This document shows positions 47,870 to 61,570 of a DNA stretch of 64,000 bases, in pieces (the stretch's first letter is position 1; the number at the start of each line of letters is the position of its first letter). The notes under the pieces are model-generated. The model saw only the letters and a program-made list of their open reading frames with translations. It had not been told where the DNA came from and did no database searches. Origin of the DNA: Ziziphus jujuba (taxonomy: Eukaryota > Streptophyta > Magnoliopsida > Rosales > Rhamnaceae). A program made the position numbers and the translations under genes. The DNA lies in assembly GCF_031755915.1 (NCBI RefSeq), contig NC_083381.1:8072501-8136500 (forward strand), written 5' to 3'.

Positions 47870-48060
47870 TAGCCATCCTTTGTGCACTATGATGAGCGAG
47901 GGTAGACAGGTATTTTCTAGTGATGATATTAGCCACCTCCCCATAGCCGAAGGATAACAATCTAGATTTATCCATCCTATGGTAGCTAAATTGAGCGAAG
48001 GTAGATAGGTATTTTGCGATGATAGTATTAGCCACCCTCCCCTTAGCTATAGAATGGTAG
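47870..48060. repeat. Imperfect 100-bp tandem repeat (unit 2)
   Basis: Counterpart of 22243-22430, with small differences. The following 0.9 kb to about 48980 is AT-rich and holds a (CAT)n run near 48318; no gene seen. Confidence 0.6.
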
Positions 48061-48984
48061 GTTCTTTAACATCAGCACCTTTGGGACACTAAAAAGGCTG
48101 CATGCAAGTTTTTCTTCTCCCCCCTCCATCTTTTGTCAAGTAGTGTTTAGGATGACAAACATCACTTATCAACACTGCATTGTATGGAGTATTAGGTGTT
48201 TTTATACTACAAGTATATGCTTTAAATAATTTATTTATTTTTATTTTTATTTTAATTGATACCATTATTCTTAATATTATTAATATTGTTCAATCTTAAT
48301 ATTTCAGCATCTATTTATCATCATCATCATCATCATTTATATGATTGCTTTACTTATTCTCGTAAATGATTTTATGGATTTAGTTGTTCATGTGTAACAT
48401 GGTAAAGTAGTTGGAAAGTTCATACAGTATCGGTGATAAAATCCTGGTTAGCCTTTAGGCTGGTGGTTCAGCCTTAAGGAAGTTTTTCAACCTTCAAGTA
48501 GGTTATTCAACCTACTAATCATAGTAATGAAACTTTAGAGTGTTGTATACATATTCATATATGTAAAATGTATATTTAGATACATATGTCTGTATTTACA
48601 TTAGTATTGAATGGTGGTGATGTTTATGGGAATTTCAGTTATGATGTTAACAGTTTAATTAATGTATTATTTTTATATATCTATTTTGTTTTATTTTATT
48701 TAATGTTATCTTAAAATTTATTATTTCTTAGAGGTATATATTTAACATTGTATACTTCCTTGAAATGCTTTGATGCTAGTATGGACTTGAGGGCATGTAT
48801 GCTGTAATATTTGAAGTGTTACAAATTGTAGAATTGTAGAAAGTGGAAGATGTGGTATGGCTATTAATATAAAATTGTATTTTCTTTCTAAGGTAAAATT
48901 TTGGGGAAAGTTCAATTTTATGAGAGATTCTAATAGATTATCAGTAAAATATCCAATGGAATTTCACTACTTGAGGCTATCCTA

Positions 48985-49470
48985 GAGTTCTGTGGAGAAC
49001 CGTAGAAGGATTCATAACAACAAAGGTAATTGTAAAATTACGTCCACCTAAATAGGGCAAAAGAGTTAGAAGTTTTCCAGTACATGTTGAATTTTATAGA
49101 AGTCGTATAAAAGAATTTTCTGAAATTTTTAAACCCCTTTGTAATTTGTTGAATAAAGATGTGCCTTTTGTTTTTGATGATAATTACATGAATGCTTTTA
49201 ATGTTTTGAAAGAAATCTAACATGTGCCTATTATTTTGCCCTATATTAGAATTTAATATTTGTACTAATGTGCGATGGAAGTGAAAATGCTATAAGTGCA
49301 ATGTTGGAAAAAAGAATAAAGGTAAGATACATATTATTTATTATTCTTCAAAAACTTTGAATAATGCTCAATTAAATTATGCTACTCCTTAAAAATAAAT
49401 ACTTGCTATTGTTCATGCTTTAGATAAAAAGGTAGTAGATAATTTAGTGGGCGACCATATTTCTAGGTTA
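48985..49470 (+). pseudogene. Athila/Tat-like RT thumb and RNase H fragment (unit 2)
   Basis: Counterpart of 23343-23835, with further decay: an extra frameshift breaks the thumb frame that is open in unit 1. The RNase H trace 'CDGSENAISAMLEKR' remains. Confidence 0.7.
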
Positions 49471-49521
49471 GAATGGAATAAGAAATTAAGAGCGAGAGCG
49501 GGGAGAGAGAGAGAGAGGGAG

Positions 49522-52394
49522 TGTAACACCCCGTCCCGAACCATGTCGGAATTTTTGCACGTTGACCGAGGTTGACTATTGACCGTTGACTTTGACTTTC
49601 ACCAAAGGGGTTAAAAGTTGACTTTTTGACCCAATTGGAATTCTAGGTTGACTGAGGTACCGTTACGAAGTACACGTTGGCACGAGTTCGTAGACTAGTA
49701 GCACGTTAAAAACGGAGCTACAGTTTGAAAGTTATGAGCAAAACAAGTTGACGTCCAAACTGTCCACGGGGTGCCGGAGTTGACTTTTTATTCATGCAAA
49801 GTTGAGCTTTGACTCATGCATGGTTGTGCAATACTAGTTGATACGAGTCCGTAGACTAGCGGCACGTCCGATTTGGACATGTGGTTTGGAAGTTATGGAC
49901 TTGTAAAGTTTTTCAAACACCGTATTATTTTAATATTATTTTGAACGTGTAACGATGTGCCACGTGTGACTTAATGAAGGTGACCATGTGTCACCATGTT
50001 GAGAAGCCACATGTCAACCATGTGTAATATCATATTATTTTATTATTATTTTAAATAATAATATTATTATTAATATTATTTAATTAATTTTAATTTATTT
50101 CTTTTTTATTTTCCTTTTTCTTTTTCTTTTTCTTATTCTTTTTTTTCCTTTTCCCCACGTGGGAAAAAAGGGGACCCAGCCCCATTTCTGTTCTTCTTCC
50201 TCTTCTTCTTCTTCTTCTTTTCTTCTTCCTTTCCTTTCCTTTCTCCCTCTCGGCCTCACCGTATTTTTCAAATTCCGGCCACCCATAAGCTACACGCGCC
50301 GGCCAGTGACGAGCGGAGGGAGGAGGCGAGCTCAGCAGAAAAATTTCACGGTCACCGGCCGCCGGACGCACCCCGATTGGGCTGGAGAAGCCGCCGGCCG
50401 GAAAAATTTATCTCCTCTTTTCTTGTGTTTTCCGGCCAGCCCAGTCCAAATTGCCACCCTTCTCCCCCTATTTTGGGTCCTCTGAGTTCAAATATGGCCT
50501 CCAATCTCAAAAATTCGAAGCGGTTTGCGAGATACGAGGAATTGAAAACCGGCCGAAGCTTCCCGGGCCAAATTCCGGCCACCTCCGACGGAATTGGGGT
50601 CGATGGAGACCGGTAATGCGATCCTCGTTCCACGAGCTTCTATTCGGTATATTATTCGACTATTTTGGATAACGTTTGTGTTTGACCCCCGGATACCGGG
50701 TATTATTTACCCGATTAAAATATTAATTTATTTGACTGTGTGTGAATTGTGTTCTAGGAGCACCGGTGAGTCGTGGAATTGATCCCACGGTGGATCATGG
50801 TTTAATTGCATGCTCCAGGTGAGTGACCCACCTTGAAAACTGTTTTGGGCAATTAATTATATTTATGTGGTGTTAATTTGATATCTGCAGTTATGCTCAT
50901 GTGGTGTACTTTAAATATAATCGGGAAAAAATATTATTTTATATATATTTACCCATTGGTGCTAAATGGAAATTTTGGGTTATTAAGAAATCCCCAATTT
51001 TATTATTGTGATTAAATGGTATTTATTACACATGAGCAAGTATTTTCAGTAATTCGTTGTGTTTGGATTTTATATTATTTTTGGGCATAATTGGTTTGAA
51101 TATTTTAAGAAAATTATTTGTTCAAATTGGTGGTTTAATTTTCATAATTATGCCCATGGTATATTATTTGTTGAACCGCGTGTTGCGAGGAAAATTATGG
51201 TTTATTTGTTATCGATGTTTTCGTACCAGTTTGTTAAATAAACATATGTGGGATGGTAAGTGTGAAAATTTAATATATTTCCCACGGTAATTTTGGAAAA
51301 CGGTACGGTTGGTCTAATAATTATTTTAGACGCATTCACACAGTATTGGTGTTCTGGTATATGTATATGTGGTTCAGCGCGCAAGTATTATTATTTCTCC
51401 CGTGAGTTGCCATTGGACCGTGGGCAGGCAAGTCTTATATAGTGCACACAGCCGCCCCCCTCCTTGGCCAGGATGATGGTTTCAGCAGCGGTACTGTCGG
51501 GACGCCGAAGTGCCGTTTACAAGTTTCTCTCTTTAATCTCCCCGCCAGTCGGTGCTCAGGACGCTGGGTATCGGAGGGCATCACTGGTATATGGTGTGGT
51601 GAGTCAAGTACAAATTTTTCGGATAGAAATTTCAAACCCCAAGGAGTACAAAATTATTTCTTATAATTTATTGCAGTTTATTTATATTTGGGGTATTTAT
51701 TTATTTATTTGTTGTTTATTAAATTATTTGGTCCCTTGATTTTTGGGAAGTACGAATATCGGGTTTTGTGAAAATGTTTTAAATGGGGAACATTTCCAAC
51801 GGAGTGAATAGTGAGGGTTTTGAAAGAAATTGTTACCTCAATTGTTTATTTATTTATTTATTTAATTGTTCGGTATTGATTAATTAAATCCCTTTATATG
51901 GTATATTATTAATATTAAAGGTGTACAGTAGATAGGGTCACTCACTGAGATGATTAGCATCTCACATTTTTAAATTCCGTTCCCCTAGGTCCAGGTTGGG
52001 AGACGTTGATTGTCCGGGGCGAGCCCAACGTCTCAGTTCGTTGCCGAAAGTCCAAGAAGTATTTCTTCCCTTTTTCCTCTCCATCCTGTATTACTTCTTA
52101 TCTGTCATTGTATAAATTCCACATTTATTTGTATAATGCTCTGTATACTGTATTGGACGTGTAGTTATTATCTATGCACTGATTTACTGTTATTTTGAAG
52201 TGCTGTAAATTTGTGGAATCAAATTGTAGTATCATGGGAGGAATAAGGGGATGAATATAGAAGTGTGTTTTCAGTGCAGGAAATTTTTGGTTAGTCCTAC
52301 CCTTAGGGAAGGTGCTGCCAGATTTTCCGTTGGAAGGTTCGGTGGTATTTCCCTGTGATCAGGGCTTGTCTAGGATTCCAGAGAAGGAATTCTA
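49522..52394 (-). mobile_element. Solo LTR, minus orientation, last bases lost (unit 2 only)
   Basis: It starts 'tgtaacaccccgtcccgaac' beside the GA tract and follows the reverse order of the 6581-9977 LTR. It ends near 'ggaattctagg', where 'ggacgggtcctgaca' is expected, so about 20 terminal bases are gone and no target duplication can be shown. Unit 1 has uninterrupted sequence here (23885-23895). The frames at 50090-51739 all lie in the LTR. Internal poly-pyrimidine/GC-rich block at 50100-50640. Confidence 0.85.
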
Positions 52395-52395
52395 G

Positions 52396-53205
52396 GATTA
52401 AAGTGTGTTTTCTAGATGAAAAGGTAGAATTAGTGAACCTGATTGACGACAAGGAAATCAGAATCTTTATGCCCGGCCAATGCCTAACAAATGCTACAAA
52501 TGTCAACAACAGGGACATCGATCCAATATGTATCTGACAAAGACCCTGAACTAATATGGTGAAAGCTGCAAATAATGGACAAGAGGATTATGATGAAGGT
52601 TAGACTGCCAAAGTAGATAACCGTTCATGTTGTATGCAATATTTGAAAACTAATAATTGTTTGGAGGAAAAAAAAAAAATTCAGAAACAAAGACAAAAAC
52701 GTACGACGAATCTTCAACATCACAACACTTTTAAAACATGATGCACTATCAACTAGAAGTTATGTGGTGTGATTATTGATAGTGGAAGTAGTGAAAATTT
52801 GGCCTTGGTAAAGTTTTTGAAGTTCAAGACAGATTGAAGCATCCCACCCATAACAAAGTTGCTTGGATTATCAAGGAAGACAAAACGCAAGTTACTAGGA
52901 TGTGTTGCATTCAATTTTCCATTGGAAAATATTACAAGGATGTAATAATTTGTGATGTACTAGATATGAATGCATGTCACATACTTTTGGGGAGACCATG
53001 GCTAGTTGATCAATGTTGATGCCACTCATAAAGGAAAAGATAACACATACGCATTTTATTCATAAAAAAAGATTATAAAACATTTATTTTGTTGGCATGA
53101 GAATAAGGATTTTTTCTAGTTTCTATAGTTGAAAGTGGGGTGTCCTTTGTCACCCAATGTTGGAGAACAATCATTCACTGTTGGCGATTGTCGGAATGGA
53201 GTGCC
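52396..53205 (+). pseudogene. Gypsy gag zinc knuckle and protease (unit 2)
   Basis: It keeps the part lost from unit 1. The zinc-knuckle frame is near 52470-52535, the DSG active site near 52775, and the protease C-terminal half in the frame 52834-53019 reads 'QFSIGKYYKDVIICDVLDMN' followed by 'ACHILLGRPW', a hallmark segment of plant gypsy proteases. A stop follows shortly after. Non-functional because of stops between knuckle and protease. Confidence 0.75.
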
Positions 53206-53727
53206 AGATGATATGTCAACTTCTACTTTCAAAACATCCAATTTGCGCCCTTCAAGTAGATCGCTATGGCTTAACTCGAGGACGAGTATCTTTTAATTGC
53301 AAGCGTCTGATGTAGGACAATAATTATGACTTTATTTACCATAATTTAATTTTCATTATTTTTAGTATAATTTACCTTCTTGATCCTTAATTTTAGGTCT
53401 TAATGTCAATTAGAGTCAAGAAAGCAATTCCTAAATTAAGTGCTATTAGTTGGCCCTTAATTAAAGGATAACAGATTTTTTTTTTTTTTACTTGTTTTGT
53501 TTTTTAGAGTTTTCTATATAAAGAGGCATTCTAGAATGTTATTTTTATCATTCAGAATACTAAAAAAATAAAGAGTTTGTTTCTCATTACTGAATTATGT
53601 ACTTTCTTTATTATTTTTTATTTGCTTCCGCTTCATCAAATTTCAACTTTTTTTTTTTTCTATTTTTGAATTAACAGTGATATTGTTTAGCGCTGTCACT
53701 CTGTCAGTGCGGAATTTTTGTGTAACA
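53206..53727 (+). mobile_element. 3' end and LTR (0.42 kb) of a gypsy element, unit 2
   Basis: Counterpart of 27388-27907. LTR 53311-53727 with TATA motif near 53514. Only short indels in homopolymers separate it from unit 1. Confidence 0.65.
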
Positions 53728-56700
53728 CAAATCATTACAAGTTGGCAATTGGAAAAACTTATCTCATTGCCAAAAAATATTAATCTAAATGCTTTCGTTC
53801 AATCAAAACTCGCTTCCACAGGATAAGTAAACAAAAAGTGCCATGCATTGGACTTAGGCTATGTTTGGTGTGGTGGAGAAATAAAATGATGGAAAGGAAT
53901 GGATGGAAAAGTGGAGGGAGAGATGATGTCAAGGTTATTTGGTCTGGAGTAAAAAGGGGAAAGATGGAAAGTTGGATGGAAAGTTGGGTGGAAAACTTTC
54001 CATACAAACAAATCCCTCATAAATTGGAAGGATTGGAGGGAGGAAAGTTTTCGTTCCTCTTTCTTGTACTCAATATAATAGTATATTTTCATGTATCATA
54101 TACTAGTCCGGTAGTTTTATTATTATTGTCATTACTATTATTATAATATACTTCTAGCTCCATATTATTTTATGACATTCCCCAACAAATGAAGGCAAAC
54201 TAAAAACAAATAAAAACAATTCATAAAAGAAAAAAAAAAAAAATTACCTTCCGTTGCCTTTCAAGAAAATGCTTATTTAAAGTCATTTAGTTTGACTAAT
54301 AATAAATCACTTACCCTTAGATTGTCCTAGCTTACCAGTTAAGGGCTTTTTCTTTAAATTAGCTAAAGTACATTCAAGTGAATCACATATATAAATAACT
54401 ATAGTTTCATCATTACAACTCAATTCTAAGTTACCTTCATAGCTTTTAAGATTAGAATTACTAGCAACTAAGGCTTAATTTGGTACTGCTGTAACTTTTA
54501 AGAAAATCAATATTAAATATGTTGCAGAACTAATTTCGCTAAAGAATTATTCGGTTAAGTGTTTGTAAACTATTATATCATAATGGCTGTATGATTCAAA
54601 ATTAGTATTGAAGTGTTTGGTAAATAATAGTGTTTAACCATTACTACGATATATAAAAACTAAAAAATATATTATTTATTATTGTCGCTTTACTTGCAAT
54701 ATTATATTTTTATTATTATAACATATATTAAAAAAAGAATTTAAGTAAAATTAAGAATATCCCATTTGTAAATATATATATATATATATAGATATGTTAG
54801 TAAAAAAAAAAAAAAAAGGCTTGTTTAAAAACAATAATGATTAAATTAATTTAATCAATTAAAATTTTCTTTTCTTCCATTTATCCCTTCTATACCAAAT
54901 ACAAGATTGAAAGTTATTTTTCATTCTTTCACGCCAAACCTAATGACAAGAGGAGTGTAAGATTTGAACCTTTTTTTTATTTTTTATTTTTAATCTTTCC
55001 TCCATCTTTCATCCTTCCTATTTTTCATCCCTTCTGTCAAACGAAGATGTAGTATTGAGATTGATCATGAGAATTCATTCCGGAGATCTCATATTGGCTC
55101 TTTCAACATCATCATCATTGTCATCATCAATCCCAGTTTTGCAAGAATTTCTTCCCCAGTATTTGGCTAATCAACGCCTCTCACCTGTGGATAAAAGAAT
55201 TAAAAAAATAAACCAATTAAATGTTGCTAAATTATATGTCACATCATTTTTGGTAAATAAATTTGATAAATATTTTAGTAACTCTAACATTATTGCAATC
55301 AATATTAGCCAAAAGAAAAACATATTTTAACTTGATTATATATCAATTCATTATAAATAAATCAAAATAATACTCTTGTTCCTTTAAATCTCTAAAGACA
55401 TCTAAATTTGAATCTATACTACTTTTTTTTATTTATTTTGCAAATATATTATTTTCTTCTAAATAAAAGTATAGAAAATTAAAAAGAAAAAAGCTACAAG
55501 TTATTGATTTCCTTATATGGTAGAAATGATTTCCTTATGTGGATGGAATGGAATTGGGGAAAAAAAAAAGGTAAAAATTAAAAATTGGAAGTTAATATAG
55601 ACCAGAAACAAGGATTCCAAATAAAAGTCCAAAAAAAAAAAAAAAAAAAAAAACCTAGATGTTACGATATCCTTGTGGATGGAATGAAATTGCTTAAAAA
55701 AAAAAAAAAAGTAAAAAGTAAAAGTTGGAAGTCAATATATACGAGAAACAAGGAAAAGAAAACTTATGATTTTTTTTTTTTATTGTCTTTGTATGGTAGA
55801 TTTTTGGTTATAAATTGGATGAAATATGTGTTGTTCAACTAGGTTTAGATGAAGAGATAATTATAAATTCTATACAAAAATATTTTGTTAAAAATAAATT
55901 AATTAGGGTCCACATAGAAAAGAAAAAAAAGAAAAATTAAAGGAATCCTAACTTGATTTGGAGACTACAAAAAGAAATTAAAGGGCCTGTATTCAATTTA
56001 GAGTTTAATGGATTTAAAATGAGTTATAGATTTTAAAGAATATGATGGATTGTTATGGAATTGTATTTATTGTAATTTTTTTTTTTAGCTACAACACAAA
56101 ATAGACAACTACTAATAACAAACATTTCAATAGATCTGTTTAAAAATCATATTAAGCTGATACGATAAGAAAAGAAAGCTGACACTGTCAAGGTGACTAT
56201 CTATATTTGAAGCTTTGTTAAACATTTTGAAGTTTTCTTAAAATCAAAATTTTTCTTTAAAATGTCATTTTTTTCCAAAAATAAAAAAAAATTAATAAAA
56301 TATATTTAATTAATTAATAATCATATATAGCTTTTGCATGTTACATATTCAAACTCTTTACCTTAATGCAGTTGCATAGTTGCAAATTCTTTAATATTTA
56401 GTATTTAAATTTTTGGTCAATTTTTTTAAAGAAAGTTTTGCTTTTTTTTTTTCATATTTTGTCATTTTATATAGTTTGGTTTCCCTCTAAAAACATTTAA
56501 AAAAAAAGTATAACATATATTTATTTGTTTAGGTTTATTGGTCTAATATTATACACAATTACTTTTTAAATATTATTTAATTACTATTTATGTGGATATC
56601 TCATTGCTTTTAAAATAACCAAGTGAAAAATACGATATCAAATTATAAAAAAATACTTTCTATCTAAGAAAATAAAATATTAATAAATTAATAAAACTAC

Positions 56701-57844
56701 ACAAATACCATCCATTAAGAGATAACAAAAATTACATCATACAATTCATCAAATGAACTACCTTATACATGATATTGACATTACATATGCACAAGTCAAT
56801 TAATCATTAATATGAAATTTTAAACTTTAACATTTGAAAGTGTTGACATATATAAATTTTTTATTTCCATAAATTATAAAACTAATTGTCCATATTGAAT
56901 GCCTATTGATTTAGAGCTTTAAATTTTCGATATAAGACTGGTTCAACTTTAAATTATAAGATATAAAATTTAAAATTTTGGCTCACATAAATTATTTATG
57001 GATATTATTTTTTAATAGTAAATTGACCATTAATTTAAGACGAGCAATTTCAATATAAGACTATTTAAATTTTAAATTATACGTATCATTACAATGGGTA
57101 ATTAATATAAGTAATTAAAGAAGATCATATTGAAATATCAATTATGATATTGCAATGTTAAAATTTAAAAATTAAAAATTTTCGCCCACAAAACGAGTAT
57201 TATTGATCCCATATTTTTAAAAACAATATTCTTAATCAAGTAAAAATTAAGATAATTAATTATGGACAAACACTCTCCAATTAATAAATTATAAAAATCA
57301 ATTATTTCATAAATATTAATTAAATACCATTTATTTATGGTCAACATTATGATTGGTAATTACACTATATTTAATTTCATTTGGGCTTATAAATATGCCA
57401 ATTATTTAAGGCATGTTGGTCCAAAACATCCAAATTACGTTTTTTATTCCTCCTAGTATTAATAAATTTGGAAATTAATTGTGGAATTAAAGAAGCCTGA
57501 ATAAAGCTATTTTTATTTTTTGAAAGGTAATAAATGAATCTGAATAAGGTAAATAATATCATTTTGAAATAATAATTATTTTTTAATTCAAATGCAACTT
57601 GAATAAGGCGAATTATTTATTTTGAAAATAAGTAATTTTTTTTACCTTAAATGAATAAGGGCATAAATAATGCTAACTTCATCATTTTTCAAATTGATTC
57701 AAATAATGAAGGAAAAAGTTTTAATTTGGGATAATGATTAGAGTTTAGGTATTTGAGAAAAAAAAATTCATCATTCAAAACGATATTTGTGCTCTTATCA
57801 AGTTTTAAAGGTGTTTGTCTACAAATAGAGAATAGGACAAGTGA
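53728..57844. other. AT-rich region (unit 2), no gene supported
   Basis: Collinear with 27908-31754. About 260 bases near 54696-54955 (with a (TA)n run and an A-run) are present here and missing from unit 1, where the ends are joined at 'gtgtaagatttgaac'. The doubtful 91-codon frame lies at 55055-55330. Confidence 0.5.
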
Positions 57845-60689
57845 TGTAACACCCGTCCTGAACCATGTCGGATTTTTTGCACGTTGACCGAGGTTGACCG
57901 TTGATTTTGACTTTGACCGTTGACCAAAGGGGTCAAAAGTTGAATTTTTGACTCGGTTGGAATTCTAGGTTGACTGAGATACCGTTATAAAGTACACGTT
58001 GGCACGAGTTCGTAGACTAGTAGCATGTTGAAAACGAAGCTACGGTTTGAAAGTTATGAGCAAAACAAGTTGAGGTCCAAACTGTCCAAAGGGTGCCGGA
58101 GTTGACTTTTTATTCATGTAAGGTTGAGCTTTGACTCATGCATGGTTGTGAAGTGCTCGTCGATACGAGTCCGTAGACTAGCGGCACGTCCGATTTGGAC
58201 ATGTGGTCTGAAAGTTATGGACCTGTAAAATTTTTCAAATACTGTATTATTTTAATATTATATTTGAACGTGTAACGATGTGCCACGTGTGACTTAATGA
58301 AGGTGACCATGTGTCACCATGTTGAGAAGCCACATGTCAACCATGTGTAATATCATATTATTTTATTATTATTTTAAATAATAATACTATTATTAATATT
58401 ATTTAATTAATTTTAATTTATTTCTTTTTATTTTCCTTTTTCTTTTTCTTTTTTTTCTTTTCCCCATGTGGGAAAAAAGGGCACGGGCCCTTCTTCTTCT
58501 TCCTCTTCGTCTTCTTCTTTCCTTTCTTCTTCCTTCTCCTTCATTTTCTCTCCCTCCGGCCGTCCCTCTCTCTCACCGTATTTTTTCAAATTCCGGCCAC
58601 CCATAAGCTACACGTGCCAGCCAGTGATGAGCGGAGGGAGGAGGCGAGCTCGGCCGCCAATTTTCACGGTCACCGGCCGCCGGACGCGCCCCGCTTCTCC
58701 GGCCGGAAAAATTTCTCTCTCCTCTTTTCTTGTGTTTTCCGACCAGCCCAATCCAAATTAAACCTCCTCTCCCCTTATTTTGGGTCCTCTGAGTTCAGTT
58801 ATGGCCTCTAATCTCAAAAATTCGAAGCGGTTTGCGAGATACGAGGAATTGAAAACTGGCCGAAGCTTTCCGGCCAAATTCCGGCCACCTCCGGCGGAAT
58901 TGGGGTATATGGAGACCGGATTTGTAATCCTCGTCGCTCAAGCTTCGATTCGGTATATTATTCGACTATTTTGGATAACGTTTGTGTTTAACCCCCCGGT
59001 ACCGGGTATTATTTACCCGATTAAAATATTAATTTATTTGACTGTGTGTGAATTATGTTCTAGGAACACGGGTGAGTCGTGGAATTGATCCCATAGTGGA
59101 TCATGGTTTAATTGCATGCTCCAGGTGAGTGACCCACCTTCAAATTAATTTCGAGAATTAAATTGGTGAATATTTTATGTGATTTGAATATTTGGAATTT
59201 AAATTCTATGTGCCAAATATTTAATTGATTTACTGTGGAATTATTGGTGAATTTATTTTGACTAAAGAAAATATGCATTATATAAATTTATGCAAATGTG
59301 AAAATTATTTTATGGTATTGAGGATTTCGAAATTCTTGTGGTTTTAACATTAAATCGGGCATGATTTGATTTTCAAATATTTCAAGAAAAATATTTGTTT
59401 ATGTTCGTGATTTCAATTTTTGTAAGCATGCCCATGGAATATTATGTGATTTAATTATTATACTTCAAGAATTATTTATGCTATTGAGAAAATGTGAATA
59501 TTTAAATTGGTGGATTTGGGAGTTGGTGGAGTTGAATTATCATGGAATTTATGATGTTGATTATAAAGAAATTGTGGAGAATTTCTGGGTTCAATTGGAT
59601 GGAATAAACCCACTATGTTTATGCAAAATTTGAGATTTTGAGATATAAAATAAATATGTGGATTTTATGATTTTTAGATGCACCATGCACGTACTGGTGT
59701 TCTGTTTATATGTGATATGGTTAGTGCGTACAAGGATATGATTAGCGCGTAGGTGGGTGTGAGTAGCGCGCAGGTGATTTTAAAAGGTTGTCCTGTGGTT
59801 GCCATCGGATGAGGGTAGGCCGCCCCTCCATGGCCGGGACACCAGTTAGCAGCGGCGCGGTGGGACGCCAAGCGACCGTATGCCGGTTTCTTTCTATAAC
59901 CTCCTGTCTGGCGGTACCTTGGGACGCTGGGTACTGTTGGTGCCACTGGTATATAGTGGGTGCATCAAGTGATTTTCAGAACTGGAATTTTAAAATAAAT
60001 ATTTTTATATTGTATTGGAATTAAAAATATAATTATTACTGTTTCTGGCATTTATTTGATGTCTTGGTTTTCGGAGAATTCAAACAAAGGGTTTTGTGAA
60101 AAGGTTTTAAAAGGGGAACCTTTCCAACCGAGAGAATTGTAAGGGTTTTGAGAGAAATTATTATTTCCAATTAATTATTATTTATCTACTTATTACCATG
60201 GTATTATATTGTATAGTAGATAGGGTCACTCACTGAGATGATTAGCATCTCATATTTTCAAATTCCGTTCCTTTAGGTACCAGGTTGTCGGTGTTCATCC
60301 GGAGCGGACTTGATCTTCATCGCTGTTTTAGTTCGTGAAGTACCCTGTTCTTCTTTTATTGCAGTTGTAATATTTCTTTCACTCTTGTTGTATTCTATAC
60401 TTAGTAGTACTTCATGAAGCTCTGTATAATGATGGGACACTTATGTATTTATTATGCACTGGGTTACTGTTATTTATTTTTGGAGTGCTGAAATTTGTGG
60501 AAATCAACTTGTAGTTGTGGGAGGAATAAGGGGGACGTTCTAGAAATGTGTTTTCAGTGAAGGAAATTGTGGTAAGTCCATCCCTTAGGGGAGGTTCTGC
60601 CGGATTTTCCATAGGAGGATCTGGTAGGGTTTCCCTGGGATCAGGGCTTGTCTAGGGTTTCGGTGAGGAATTTTGGACGGGTCCTGACA
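57845..60689 (-). mobile_element. Complete solo LTR, minus orientation, AGTGA target duplication (unit 2 only)
   Basis: It starts 'tgtaacacccgtcctgaacc', ends 'ggacgggtcctgaca', and is flanked by AGTGA at 57840-57844 and 60690-60694. Unit 1 has the empty site with a single 'caagtgatct' near 31750. It is 2845 bases, 0.55 kb shorter than the copy at 6581-9977 through internal indels. It closely matches 49522-52394 in its first 1.2 kb, and the LTR composite of unit 1 in the rest. The frames at 58468-59088 and 59674-60024 are LTR sequence. Confidence 0.95.
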
Positions 60690-60694
60690 AGTGA

Positions 60695-61258
60695 TCTTTA
60701 AACTCCCAATTAATTAGACATACAACTATAGAACAATATTTCCTCCTTAGTTTCAATTTTTTTATAATATTTTTTATTCCCTAAAAAAATTATTGTTATT
60801 TTTTATTATCTCATTTAATCGACTAAATTTATATTTAAAATCTTTTTCGTTATAAGACATTTAAGAATTTTTAATTTATTTATTCTATGCAAATTAGTAC
60901 AATTATTTGATTTTTGTCATCTTACTTTGCATAATTTCTATTATTTTATTATCACATTTTCTTTATTTCTTTAATTGAATTTAAAGTGACACGCCAACAC
61001 CCATTAAAAGAGACATCCAAATTGTTTGATTTTTGCAAAACTACCAAAAAATATCAATTAAAATTATAAAATTAATAAAAACTATTAATGGTCTTTAGTC
61101 TTTACTCATAAAAAATAACATAATGTTTAGATTTGATTATAATTAATTATTATAAATTATTTTTAAAATCATATATTGCGATTATACATATCGTGCATCG
61201 TACTGAATCGACAATAGTATTATATAATATGTAGGTTATGTACTTTCCGGCCCGTATC

Positions 61259-61290
<32 letters not shown>

Positions 61291-61502
61291 TTTTTCTTTT
61301 GTGCTTTTTTAAGTAAGCCCCATATCTTAGTTTTTGTGGAAGTATCATAACTGTAATATTAGAGTTACCAAAAAAAATTGTTTTCCAAAACAGTATAACT
61401 ATCTATAGCCTAAATATATGTGGATAAGTAAAGTGAAAAAGGAAAAAGGAAAAAGTAAGGCATTTACCAAATAAAGAAAATAAACGTTATAATGTACTCG
61501 TC
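60695..61502. other. AT-rich region upstream of the peptide gene (unit 2)
   Basis: Collinear with 31756-32568, with a longer (TA)n run at about 61260-61282. No gene. Confidence 0.5.
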
Positions 61503-61510
61503 TATATATA
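61503..61510 (+). promoter_or_regulatory. TATA box of the peptide gene, unit 2
   Basis: TATATATA, 60 bases before the start codon; same context as in unit 1. Confidence 0.6.
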
Positions 61511-61570
61511 TGTCAAAAATGAGTGCACTACACGCAAAATCAAAGCAAAGCACTATATATCTTACATATA

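Noticed and set aside
58780..59088. Frame starting MASNLKNSKRF, also present near 50493 in another LTR copy
   Set aside because: Shared only because both are copies of the same LTR. It lies antisense to the LTR, and the plus-oriented copies do not preserve it.
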